The notes under the pieces: model-generated
Told to the model about the DNA's origin: nothing
The model's database searches: none
Seen by the model: the letters and a program-made list of their open reading frames with translations, nothing else
Program-made: the position numbers and the translations under genes
Assembly (NCBI RefSeq): GCF_958304185.1
Contig: NZ_OY284433.1
Location: 558,001 to 622,000 of the forward strand
Source: an uncultured Erythrobacter sp.
GTDB taxonomy: Bacteria > Pseudomonadota > Alphaproteobacteria > Sphingomonadales > Sphingomonadaceae
Direction: 5' to 3'
Length of the DNA stretch: 64,000 nucleotides
Shown: piece after piece, positions 49,318 to 57,551 of the stretch
Numbering within the stretch: the first letter of the stretch is position 1
Layout of the letters: each line of letters starts with the position of its first letter

Positions 49318-50532
49318 ATGGCGACACAGGCAAAGCGGATCATCGAGGATGCAGTGGTCCGCAAGGATGCGAAGGTCGGCGACAAGCTGCTCGACAAGGC
49401 GTTCGCGCTGGCGTTCAAAGGCCTGGTCTATGCCCAGATCTGGGAAGACCCGGTGGTCGACATGGAAGGCCTCGCCATCCAGCCTGACAGCCGCGTGATG
49501 TGCATCGCCAGCGGCAGTTGCAACGCGCTGTCCTATCTGACGGCAGGGCCGGAAAGCGTCACGGCGGTTGATCTGAACCACGCGCACGTGGCGCTCGGGC
49601 GGCTCAAGATCGCGGCGATCAAGCATCTGCCCAATTACGAGCGGTTCCACCGCTTCTTCGCCCACGCCGATCACAAGGAAAACGCCGAGGTCTACAAGAC
49701 CATGATCGCGCCGCACCTCGATCTGGTCAGCCGCGCCTATTGGGAACAGCGCGACATCCGCGGGCGGCGGCGCATCTCGTACTTCACGCGTGGGATCTAC
49801 CGGAAGGGTTTGCTCGGCAACTTCATCGGCTTGGCGCATGTCTTTGCCAAGCTGTACAAGATCGATCTCAGCAAAGTGCTCGAAGCCCAGACGCTGGAAG
49901 AACAGCGCGAGGTGTTCGAGCGGGAGCTGGCGCCGGTGTTCGAGAAGAAGTTCATCCGCTGGCTGACCGATCAACCGGCCTCGCTGTTCGGCCTCGGCAT
50001 TCCGCCCGCTCAGTTCGAACACCTTGCGGGCGATGAGCGCATGGCCGAAGTGCTGCGGCGGCGGCTGGAAAAGCTCGCTTGCGATTTCGCGGTGAAGGAC
50101 AACTACTTCGCATGGCAGGCGTTCGGACGGGGCTACAGCCGCGGGGCCGATGCGCCGCTGCCGCCCTATCTGCAACGCGCCAATTGGGAGGTGATGAAGG
50201 ACCGGATCGACCGGCTCGACGTCACCCGCGCCAATATGGTCGACTGGATCGGGGGGCGTGAGGAAGCGAGCATGGACCGGTTCGTGCTGCTCGATGCGCA
50301 GGACTGGATGAACAACGCGCAGCTCGATGACCTGTGGGCCAAGATCACCCGCGCCAGCCGCCCCGGCGCGCGGGTGCTGTTCCGCACCGCAGCTGAACCG
50401 AGCCTGCTGACGGGCCGTCTGGATGACACGATCCTGTCGAAGTGGCGCTATCTCGAGGAAACCTCCGCCGACCTGACCCGCCGCGATCGTTCGTCGATCT
50501 ATGGCGGCGTGCATGTGTACGAGCTGGCGTGA
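49318..50532 (+). CDS. btaA: BtaA: SAM:diacylglycerol 3-amino-3-carboxypropyl transferase
   Basis: First step of betaine-lipid (DGTS) synthesis: moves the aminocarboxypropyl group of S-adenosylmethionine to diacylglycerol. 404 residues. Q-I-W-E-D-P opens the family region, followed by I-A-S-G-S-C-N-A-L-S-Y-L (SAM motif) and V-D-L-N. A C-terminal methyltransferase-like part ends I-Y-G-G-V-H-V. The stop shares one base with the btaB start. Betaine lipids often replace phospholipids in phosphate limitation; no Pho box was identified upstream. Confidence 0.93.
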   Translation: MATQAKRIIEDAVVRKDAKVGDKLLDKAFALAFKGLVYAQIWEDPVVDMEGLAIQPDSRVMCIASGSCNALSYLTAGPESVTAVDLNHAHVALGRLKIAAIKHLPNYERFHRFFAHADHKENAEVYKTMIAPHLDLVSRAYWEQRDIRGRRRISYFTRGIYRKGLLGNFIGLAHVFAKLYKIDLSKVLEAQTLEEQREVFERELAPVFEKKFIRWLTDQPASLFGLGIPPAQFEHLAGDERMAEVLRRRLEKLACDFAVKDNYFAWQAFGRGYSRGADAPLPPYLQRANWEVMKDRIDRLDVTRANMVDWIGGREEASMDRFVLLDAQDWMNNAQLDDLWAKITRASRPGARVLFRTAAEPSLLTGRLDDTILSKWRYLEETSADLTRRDRSSIYGGVHVYELA

Positions 50533-51170
50533 TGGCGAGCGCGGGATCGTCACACGCGGCGCTGATGGACGAGGTCTATCGCGGGCAGCGGCATATCTAT
50601 GACCTGACACGCAAGTACTACCTGTTCGGGCGCGACACGCTGATTGCGGGGCTGGATGCGCGGCCCGGGATGCGGGTGCTCGAGGTTGCTTGCGGGACGG
50701 GACGCAATCTGGCCAAGGTTGGCAAGGCGTGGCTGGGGGTGCGCTTGTTCGGTCTCGATATCTCCACCGAGATGCTGAAAAGTGCCCGCGCCGCGCTGGG
50801 GACTGAGGCGCGGCTGGGCGAAGGCGATGCTTGTTCGTTCGATCCGCAGGCGCTGCTGGGAGAGCCGGCGTTTGAACGGATCGTGCTGTCCTATTCGCTC
50901 TCAATGATCCCCGACTGGGAAGGCGCGCTTGATCACGCGGCGGGGCAGCTGGCGGATGCGGGCGAGCTGCACGTGGTAGACTTCGGTGACCTCCAAGGCC
51001 TGCCAGGCCCCTTCCAGGCTCTGCTAAGAGGATGGCTTGCCAAGTTTCACGTGGCACCGCGTATGAACTTGCCCGCTGTCGCCGCCCGCATTGCCCATTC
51101 GCGAGGGCTTCGGCTGGAAAGTCGGCGCGGCCCGCTCGGATATTACCAGATGCACGTGCTGAGCGCCTGA
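50532..51170 (+). CDS. btaB: BtaB: N-methyltransferase of betaine-lipid synthesis
   Basis: Trimethylates the product of BtaA to diacylglyceryl-trimethylhomoserine. 212 residues. SAM motif V-L-E-V-A-C-G-T-G-R-N is at 49-59, then L-F-G-L-D-I-S-T-E-M-L. S-Y-S-L-S-M-I-P resembles motif III. Its ATG is inside the btaA stop region (TGATG), so the two are coupled. The order btaA-btaB is as in Rhodobacter and Sinorhizobium. Confidence 0.92.
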   Translation: MASAGSSHAALMDEVYRGQRHIYDLTRKYYLFGRDTLIAGLDARPGMRVLEVACGTGRNLAKVGKAWLGVRLFGLDISTEMLKSARAALGTEARLGEGDACSFDPQALLGEPAFERIVLSYSLSMIPDWEGALDHAAGQLADAGELHVVDFGDLQGLPGPFQALLRGWLAKFHVAPRMNLPAVAARIAHSRGLRLESRRGPLGYYQMHVLSA

Positions 51171-51243
51171 TAAGAGCTCGAATCGCTGGAAAACTCTGGC
51201 GTCCGCCCTTGCCTGATGCTGCCGCCTCCCTAATCCCTTGCGG

Positions 51244-52746
51244 GTGAGCGCACATATCGACATCGGCCAGGATTCAGGGCGGCAAAAGGTCACGATCGAC
51301 CTTGAGGAACTGCTCGCGACGCGCCTGCTGGTGCAAGGCAATTCGGGCTCGGGCAAGTCGCACCTGTTGCGCCGCTTGCTGGAGGAATGCGCCGGACAGG
51401 TTCAACAAGTGGTGATCGATCCCGAGGGCGATTTCGTCACGCTGGCGGATGCGTTCGGCCACGTAGTGATCGACGGCGCGGCCTATTCCCCGCGCGAAAT
51501 TGAAGCCTTGGCCGGAAGGGTGCGGCAACACCGGGCATCGGTCGTGCTGACGCTTGACGAGCTTGAGGTGGAACAGCAGATCCGCTGCGCTGCCCTGTTC
51601 CTGACCGCACTGTTCGACGCCCCGCGCGAACATTGGTATCCCGCGCTGGTGGTGGTTGACGAAGCGCAGATGTTCGCCCCGGCCGCCGCGGGCGAAATGA
51701 GCGATGACACCCGCCGGTTGACGCTGTCGGCGATGACCAACCTGATGTGCCGCGGGCGCAAGCGCGGCCTCGCCGGGATCGTCGCAACCCAGCGCCTCGC
51801 GAAGCTGGCAAAGAACGTCGCGGCTGAGGCCTCCAACTTCCTGATGGGCCGCACCTTTCTGGATATCGATATGCAGCGCGCCGCCGACCTGCTCGGCATG
51901 GACCGGCGGCAGGCCGAGCGGATTCGCGATTTGCAGCGCGGGCAGTTCCTTGGGCTTGGCCCGGCGATCAGCCGCCGTCCTGTGGCGGTCAATGTCGGCC
52001 CGGTCCGCACGGGAGGCCGCAGCGGCGGCGGCGGTCTGCTCCCGCTGCCTCAGGCCGATGGTGACGCCATGGAAGCGCTGCTGACCGATCGGCTGGCCGA
52101 AGCGGCCAGCGACACCGGCATTCGCCGTCCGCCGCCTGCGCCCCGCCCGGCGGTCGATCTCGAACAAGCCCTGCGCGCCGTCCCGCCCCTGCCGCCCGCG
52201 CCCAAGCCGCTGCCAGAAACTAACGTTGCCCCCTCGGCTCCCAAGCCTGCCACTCCGCCCGAGCCCGCCAAGCCATCAGCCAGCGCCGAAGATGTGGTGC
52301 GAGAACTCGCGCTTAGCGAAGGCGCGACTTTCCGGCCCGCAACCGCTCTGTTCCGCGATTTCGCGATTCGGTGCCGGCAGCAGGGTGTCGCCAGCGCGCA
52401 GATCGACCTCGCCCGCTTTCGCCGCATGTTCGCCTGCGAAATTGGCGGCTTCGGGCGCCTCGAAGGTGCTGTGCGCAGCCAAGTCGAGGCGATGATCGCA
52501 GGCGTCGATGACGATGTGCTCGCCCCCTACCTCGCCATGCTTGTCGCCGAGGTGCTGGGTGAGCCGATGCCGGGCGAGGAGGAACTCGCGCGGCTCTACG
52601 GCAGCTCCTCACCCAGCCGCATCCGCCGCTTGCTCGACCATCTCGAGCGCAACGGTTTGATTGTGGTGCGCGAGGAATTCGGCGGAGAGCGGGTTATCAC
52701 AGTCCCCGGCTTACCCGCCTGCGAAGATACGACCAAAGCCGCCTGA
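51244..52746 (+). CDS. HerA-like ATPase (DUF87) with C-terminal winged-helix-like region
   Basis: 500 residues from GTG 51244; a TTG two codons earlier is possible. Walker A G-N-S-G-S-G-K-S-H is at 32-40 and Walker B A-L-V-V-V-D-E-A-Q near 135-143, with a V-A-T-Q-R-L sensor. This is a HerA/FtsK-type motor fold. A Pro/Ala-rich linker (about 295-350) leads to a C-terminal domain ending in a helix-turn-helix-like segment (S-P-S-R-I-R-R-L-L-D-H-L). No NurA nuclease is adjacent, and no phage genes. Role unknown; DNA processing is a guess. Confidence 0.82.
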   Translation: MSAHIDIGQDSGRQKVTIDLEELLATRLLVQGNSGSGKSHLLRRLLEECAGQVQQVVIDPEGDFVTLADAFGHVVIDGAAYSPREIEALAGRVRQHRASVVLTLDELEVEQQIRCAALFLTALFDAPREHWYPALVVVDEAQMFAPAAAGEMSDDTRRLTLSAMTNLMCRGRKRGLAGIVATQRLAKLAKNVAAEASNFLMGRTFLDIDMQRAADLLGMDRRQAERIRDLQRGQFLGLGPAISRRPVAVNVGPVRTGGRSGGGGLLPLPQADGDAMEALLTDRLAEAASDTGIRRPPPAPRPAVDLEQALRAVPPLPPAPKPLPETNVAPSAPKPATPPEPAKPSASAEDVVRELALSEGATFRPATALFRDFAIRCRQQGVASAQIDLARFRRMFACEIGGFGRLEGAVRSQVEAMIAGVDDDVLAPYLAMLVAEVLGEPMPGEEELARLYGSSSPSRIRRLLDHLERNGLIVVREEFGGERVITVPGLPACEDTTKAA

Positions 52747-52768
52747 CCGCAGGCAGGCCGCGCGGGTG

Positions 52769-53800
52769 TCAGCCAGCGGCAGCTTCCCGGAAGGTGACCA
52801 GCCTGCGCTTGTCCTCGTCCCACAGCGTCAGCAGCAACGGGCTGAGCGTCTCGGGCACGGTAAAGCGGTTGAGATCACGCAGCTGCGGATGGGCCTTTAG
52901 CACCTCTTGCAAGCGATAGAACGGGATGCGGCTCGCAAGGTGATGGACATGGTGCACGCCGATATTGGCGGTGAACCAGCGCAGTGGCTGCGGCAAATCG
53001 AGATGGGAGCTGCCGTGTACCGCCGCCTCATGGAAGGTCCAATCCCCCCGCCGGTCCCAATGCGCATCCTCAAACTGGTGCTGGATGTAGAACAGATAGA
53101 CGCCGGTCGAAGCAGCGATCAGCAGCGCCGGGAGCACCACCAGCAGCGTCGTCCCCAAGCCAAAGGCGTAGATCAAACCTGCGATGACACCGGCGGTCGC
53201 CAGATTGGTCGCCATCGAGCTGACCCAGTAGATCGACCCTTCCTTCATCAGGCCAATCGGCAAGCGATGACGGATCAGGAAGAGGTAGGCCGGACCGACC
53301 CCCAAGAGGATCAACGGGTGGCGATAAGCGCGGTACAGGAAGCGTTGCAGCGGGTTGAGCGCCTGAAACTCCTTCACCGTCAGCGTATCGACATCGCCAA
53401 ATCCGCGGGCGTCCAGATTGCCGGTGTTGGCGTGGTGAAGCGTGTGCGCCCGGCGCCAGCAATCATAGGGCGTGAAAGTCAGCACCCCCAGCGCGCGGCC
53501 GACCCAGTCGTTACCGGCGCGCTTAGTGAGGAAGGCGCCGTGCCCGCAATCATGCTGGATGATGAAGACCCGCAGCAGCAGCAACCCCGCCACCGGCGCC
53601 AGTGCCAGCGCCGCGTAATAGCCAGCGTCGATGGCGAACAGCATCCCGAGAATCACCGCGAGGAACGGGACCAGAGTGATCGCCAGCTCCCAAATACTCC
53701 GCCCCGTGTGTGGCTTGATGAAGGGCTTGAGCTGCGAAACCAGCTTTCGTGGTTCCAGCGAAACAGCGTCCGCAGCGGCCGCGGACATAGGAGCGTGCAT
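52769..53800 (-). CDS. Membrane fatty acid desaturase
   Basis: 343 residues. The ATG at 53800 follows GGAAGAG by six bases, which decides the start over 53815 and 53788. The three histidine boxes are H-D-C-G-H, H-T-L-H-H and H-x-x-H-H (in I-G-V-H-H-V-H-H-L). Four membrane helices surround them. It introduces a double bond into acyl chains using O2. Position of the double bond is uncertain. Near the btaAB lipid genes but convergent with the HerA-like gene. Confidence 0.92.
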   Translation of the reverse strand: MHAPMSAAAADAVSLEPRKLVSQLKPFIKPHTGRSIWELAITLVPFLAVILGMLFAIDAGYYAALALAPVAGLLLLRVFIIQHDCGHGAFLTKRAGNDWVGRALGVLTFTPYDCWRRAHTLHHANTGNLDARGFGDVDTLTVKEFQALNPLQRFLYRAYRHPLILLGVGPAYLFLIRHRLPIGLMKEGSIYWVSSMATNLATAGVIAGLIYAFGLGTTLLVVLPALLIAASTGVYLFYIQHQFEDAHWDRRGDWTFHEAAVHGSSHLDLPQPLRWFTANIGVHHVHHLASRIPFYRLQEVLKAHPQLRDLNRFTVPETLSPLLLTLWDEDKRRLVTFREAAAG

Positions 53801-54036
53801 TAATTCTCTTCCCAAACCAATAGCATTCCAGAACCTGATACAGGCATCTCTGCCAAACCACCAGCCTGCGCGGCGCTAGCAGATGCAAGTATTCTGATGC
53901 ATCGCAAAGCGTGAACGGGCGGTGGCTATGCATCGTGCATCGCCAAGCATTGCCAGTCCCTTAAGGCTAGCCGCATCTTGCGCTTCCCAGACGTCAAAAC
54001 CGAGACAGGTGGCCGCTTGGCACGCCCGATGGGGGG

Positions 54037-54834
54037 TCAGTCGGTGGCAACAACAGGGCTGGCAGCGGCAACCGTCACGTTCTGGCTGTTCATCTCCAGC
54101 GGCCCGAAGGCGGTCAGAAAGGCCACATCACCAATATCGCGGCCCACCCCGATCAGGACGGTTTCGCTCGCCTTGGCCATGTCAGTTGCATCGACCAGAT
54201 GCCATTCGCCATCGAGGAACACTTCGACCACGGCGTGGAAATCAGGCGGGGTCACGCCGAGCGCGTAAACGCTGGCGATCCGGGCCGGAATGTCCGCCGC
54301 GCGGGCGAAGGTGATCATCAGATGGGCGTAATCGCGGCAGATGCCCTCGCGGCCATGGAAGGTGTCGACCGCGGTCGTATCCGAATTGCTGGAGCCCGGC
54401 ACATAGGACAAGTGCCCGGCAATCCAGTCCCGCATCGCAGCGATCTTGGCGCCGCCCTCCAGCGCGCCGAACTCGGTCTGTACCAGATCGACGAACTGGT
54501 TCGACGGGCAGTAGCGCGAGGGTAGCAGGTATGGGACAGCCTCACCCGGCAAACGGTGAAACGGCACCGCCGAAAGAATCGCGTAATCGACGGGGTTGCG
54601 GTCGATCGTCACTGTGGCCTGATAGTCCACCAGCATCCGCCCCGCGGTGCGTAGCCAGATGCGCTCACCGATGTGGTCCTGCGCGGCGACGCGGCCAAAA
54701 TAGTCGTGCGGCGTGACAGACATATGCGATTGCTCGATCCGCTGCCCGGCAATCGTTGCAGCCTCCACTTGCAGCAGGACATCGCATGGTGCCTCGAACG
54801 AGTAATCCAGCTGCACGTTGATTTGGAGAGTCAC
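54037..54834 (-). CDS. Transglutaminase-like cysteine peptidase family protein
   Basis: 265 residues, GTG start, GGAA nine bases upstream. The catalytic triad looks complete: Cys166 in G-I-C-R-D-Y-A-H, His200 in P-D-F-H-A-V-V-E-V, Asp215 in L-V-D-A-T-D-M-A. The N-terminal 100 residues form the usual beta-rich domain. No signal peptide. This group includes amidases and peptidases; the substrate is unknown. Confidence 0.88.
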   Translation of the reverse strand: MTLQINVQLDYSFEAPCDVLLQVEAATIAGQRIEQSHMSVTPHDYFGRVAAQDHIGERIWLRTAGRMLVDYQATVTIDRNPVDYAILSAVPFHRLPGEAVPYLLPSRYCPSNQFVDLVQTEFGALEGGAKIAAMRDWIAGHLSYVPGSSNSDTTAVDTFHGREGICRDYAHLMITFARAADIPARIASVYALGVTPPDFHAVVEVFLDGEWHLVDATDMAKASETVLIGVGRDIGDVAFLTAFGPLEMNSQNVTVAAASPVVATD

Positions 54835-55063
54835 GGTCAGCGTTCCATTTGCAAAAAGATCCCAGCGGGTGCTGCGGCCAATGCCGCAAGAACCTCGCCA
54901 GCCGGTGCTTTTTTTCTGAAGCGATAGAAAGAATCAGCACGCCGCCAATCGCGTCTTGCCAGCGCGGGCCAGTAACGCACCGCAGGCTTGCAAGCCAGCC
55001 TCCCCGCGCGATGCATACCGGGGCTTGGAGACAAAGGCGCTGCCTGCGGATATAGGCCCCTGA

Positions 55064-55612
55064 ATGGCCCGGCTGATCCTGTTCAACAAGCCCTTCGGGG
55101 TGCTCTCGCAATTCACCGATCGCGGGTCGGAGACGGTGCGTGCGACCCTTTCGGACTTCATCACGGTGCCGGATGTCTATCCCGCCGGCCGGCTCGACCG
55201 TGATAGCGAGGGGCTGCTGCTATTGTGCGATGATGGCCGGTTGCAGGCGCGGATTGCCGACCCGCGGTTCAAACTGCCCAAGACCTATCTGGTGCAGGTC
55301 GAAGGCGATCCGCAGGACGAGGCCTTGGCGGCATTGCGCAAAGGCGTCCGCCTCAAGGACGGCATGACCCTGCCCGCCGAGGTCGAGCGGATCGATCCGC
55401 CTGAGCTATGGCCCCGCAATCCGCCCATTCGCCAGCGCAAGTCGATCCCCGATAGCTGGCTGAAGCTCACGATCCGCGAAGGGCGCAACCGGCAGGTGCG
55501 GCGAATGACGGCGGCGGTGGGTCTGCCGACCTTGCGGTTGGTGCGCTGGTCAATCGGCGACTGGACCGTTGCCGGGATCGGCCCCGGCGAATTCACCGAA
55601 ATGACGGTCTAG
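55064..55612 (+). CDS. rluE: 23S rRNA pseudouridine synthase, RluE type
   Basis: 182 residues of the RsuA/RluE family without an S4 domain, as in Rlu[11 protein letters not shown] opens it. The catalytic Asp45 is in [12 protein letters not shown]. The C-terminal [12 protein letters not shown] is conserved. RluE modifies U2457 in E. coli 23S rRNA. Convergent with the RoxA-type gene, 15 bases apart. Confidence 0.93.
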   Translation: MARLILFNKPFGVLSQFTDRGSETVRATLSDFITVPDVYPAGRLDRDSEGLLLLCDDGRLQARIADPRFKLPKTYLVQVEGDPQDEALAALRKGVRLKDGMTLPAEVERIDPPELWPRNPPIRQRKSIPDSWLKLTIREGRNRQVRRMTAAVGLPTLRLVRWSIGDWTVAGIGPGEFTEMTV

Positions 55613-55627
55613 TCAGCCCCGCGGGCG

Positions 55628-56773
55628 TTAGTCCTCGGCTTCGAAGGCAAGGCTGCCCGCGTTCACCAGCAGAGCGATCACCTCCAGCGTTGCGGGCGCG
55701 CTGTTTGAAGGCACCGCAAGCTCGGTTTCGGCGCAGACCCGCTCGGCAAAGCGGGCCGTATCATCGCTACACGCAATGCAGTGGCCGTCGACGAACAGGA
55801 GAAGCGATGTGTCCGTCTCACGGATCAGGGAGAACCGGCTGGCGGGATTGCGGACCAGAGTCATCCCGGCGGCCAGCCGCTGCTGGACGTCATCCGCGTC
55901 TTCGGCGTGTTCCGGACGCCAGTCGATCTCGGAGTTCTTCGGCGTGGTGTTGTATTGACCGAACCACCGGGCAAACCGGGTCTTGTCGAGCAGGATCTCG
56001 GCAATCATCGCCTGCAACTGTGCGAGCGCTTCGGCGCTGATTTCACCTGGATTGTCCTGCTGCAACAGGTGCGGATCGCCATAGCGGTCACTGTCCGACA
56101 GATCGGGGATCATGTCATCAGCCCAGGCCTCGATCAGCTCCGCACGCGACGGCGCGCGAAAGCCGATTGAATAGGTCATGCAATCATCCCCGATTGCTAC
56201 GCCGCGATGGGCTATGCGCGGTGGGACGTAGAGCATGTCGCCGGGTTCGAGGATCCATTCCTCGGTCGCCTGGAAATCTGCGAGCAGACGCAACCCGTCA
56301 TGCGCCAACAGCTCGGTATCGTCATCGCACAGCGCGCCAACTTCCCAGCGGCGGCGGCCGAGGCCCTGCACAAGAAACACGTCATAGTGGTCGAAATGCG
56401 CGCCCACCCCGCCGCCATCGACCGCATAGCTGACCATCACGTCGTCGATCCGCCAATTGGGCACGAAGCGGAACGGATCGAGCAAAGCGGCAACGCTCGG
56501 CAGATGGTGATCGACCGACTGCACCAAGAGCGTCCACGGATCGCGGCCCGCCTTGGCAAAGCGGCTTTCGGGCACCGGACCATGTTCCAGCTCCCACGCA
56601 TGATCCCGGCGCGTGATAATGCGCGATTCGACCAGCGGCTCGCAGGCGAGGCCCGCCAGCTCGTCAGGGTCGACCGGGTTGGTCCAGCAGTCCCATGCCG
56701 AGCGGATCAGCAACGGCTTTTGTTGCCAGTAATCCTTCAGGAAGGCGGTGACATCGAAATTGCTAAGCTGCAT
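55628..56773 (-). CDS. roxA: Ribosomal-protein hydroxylase, YcfD/RoxA type (JmjC/cupin)
   Basis: 381 residues. Fe(II)/2-oxoglutarate oxygenase that in E. coli hydroxylates arginine 81 of ribosomal protein L16. Metal ligands His126-x-Asp128 (A-H-F-D-H-Y-D) and His189 (P-R-I-A-H-R-G) are in place. N-terminal F-L-K-D-Y-W-Q-Q-K-P-L-L-I-R matches YcfD. The C-terminal dimerisation and winged-helix parts are of normal length. Its ATG begins immediately after the stop of the DUF6481 gene. Confidence 0.93.
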   Translation of the reverse strand: MQLSNFDVTAFLKDYWQQKPLLIRSAWDCWTNPVDPDELAGLACEPLVESRIITRRDHAWELEHGPVPESRFAKAGRDPWTLLVQSVDHHLPSVAALLDPFRFVPNWRIDDVMVSYAVDGGGVGAHFDHYDVFLVQGLGRRRWEVGALCDDDTELLAHDGLRLLADFQATEEWILEPGDMLYVPPRIAHRGVAIGDDCMTYSIGFRAPSRAELIEAWADDMIPDLSDSDRYGDPHLLQQDNPGEISAEALAQLQAMIAEILLDKTRFARWFGQYNTTPKNSEIDWRPEHAEDADDVQQRLAAGMTLVRNPASRFSLIRETDTSLLLFVDGHCIACSDDTARFAERVCAETELAVPSNSAPATLEVIALLVNAGSLAFEAED

Positions 56774-57103
56774 TCACTTGCGGCTTTTGCGCGCAGCGTA
56801 ACGCGCGTCGCGCGCCGCCTTCTGCTCGGCCTCGGACTTCTTGGGAGCGTCGGCCTTCTCGCTTTTCCGCAGCGCTTCGGCGCGCTTCTCGTCGAGCAGA
56901 CGCTGCTTTTCCTCACGCAAAAGCCGGGCTTTCTCGCTCTTTTCAGCGGCAAGCGCTTCACGCTTTGCGCGGCGTTCGAGCCGTTCGGCCAATTCAGCAG
57001 CGTCCGGCTGGGGCGCGGCCTTCATCTTTTCCAGAGCCTTGTCCTTCGCCCGGGAAGAGGCCGCAGCCCTGTCCTGAAAGCTCGGCTCTTTGAAACCTCT
57101 CAT
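56774..57103 (-). CDS. DUF6481 family basic helical protein
   Basis: 109 residues from M-R-G-F-K-E-P-S-F, with AGGAG before it. Very rich in Ala, Lys, Glu, Arg, forming one long predicted helix or coiled coil. The family is common in sphingomonads and has no assigned function. The stop is directly followed by the roxA ATG, so the two are translated together; a link to ribosome modification is only suggested by this. Confidence 0.82.
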   Translation of the reverse strand: MRGFKEPSFQDRAAASSRAKDKALEKMKAAPQPDAAELAERLERRAKREALAAEKSEKARLLREEKQRLLDEKRAEALRKSEKADAPKKSEAEQKAARDARYAARKSRK

Positions 57104-57474
57104 CGGTATTTTCTCCTGCCGGCATGCCAGTCGCAGCACGGCCAAATTGAATGACTACGGGAAGACCCCGGCAGTGGCTTGTCTTCGGCGCCTGATGGCA
57201 ACCGGTCGTATCCGCGCCACAAAAACGCGCGGATCAAACGCTCACGGTGTGGCCCCTAGAGGATCATGGCCCGGATCAACAGGCCTGATCGGCGATGAGC
57301 GTGCAATATTGCGCCATGCGTGAGAATATCTGGCGCTGCGCCAATGGTGCGAGGCCCACCGCGCAACTTCCGCAACCTTGCTGCAAACCGGACGGGACGA
57401 GACCGCTGCCACATCCCCCTGTGAGCTAGCCACCGCGCAAAAATCAAATTGGACGAACGGCTTGCAGACGCCAA
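57104..57474. other. Non-coding stretch before the TonB-dependent receptor gene
   Basis: About 370 bases between DUF6481 and the receptor promoter. I see no gene, tRNA or repeat of the families described; all open frames here are short and lack start signals. Confidence 0.6.
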
Positions 57475-57504
57475 TTGACAAAAGTCAAAAAATAATCTGA
57501 TTAT
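57475..57504 (+). promoter_or_regulatory. Candidate sigma-70-type promoter with palindrome
   Basis: TTGACA (57475-57480), an 18-base spacer and GATTAT (57499-57504) precede the receptor gene in an unusually AT-rich stretch. TTGACaaaaGTCAA (57475-57488) is a perfect 5-bp inverted repeat overlapping the -35 and may bind a regulator. Confidence 0.5.
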
Positions 57505-57551
57505 GTTATTGTTGCAGCCATTGGGAGCGCTGCTGCCAAAGGGAGGGTCAT

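Noticed and set aside
51042-51057. AGTTTCACGTGGCACC inside btaB as a second parS
   Set aside because: The left half fits but the right half has several mismatches; it lies inside a coding region and explains as ordinary codons.
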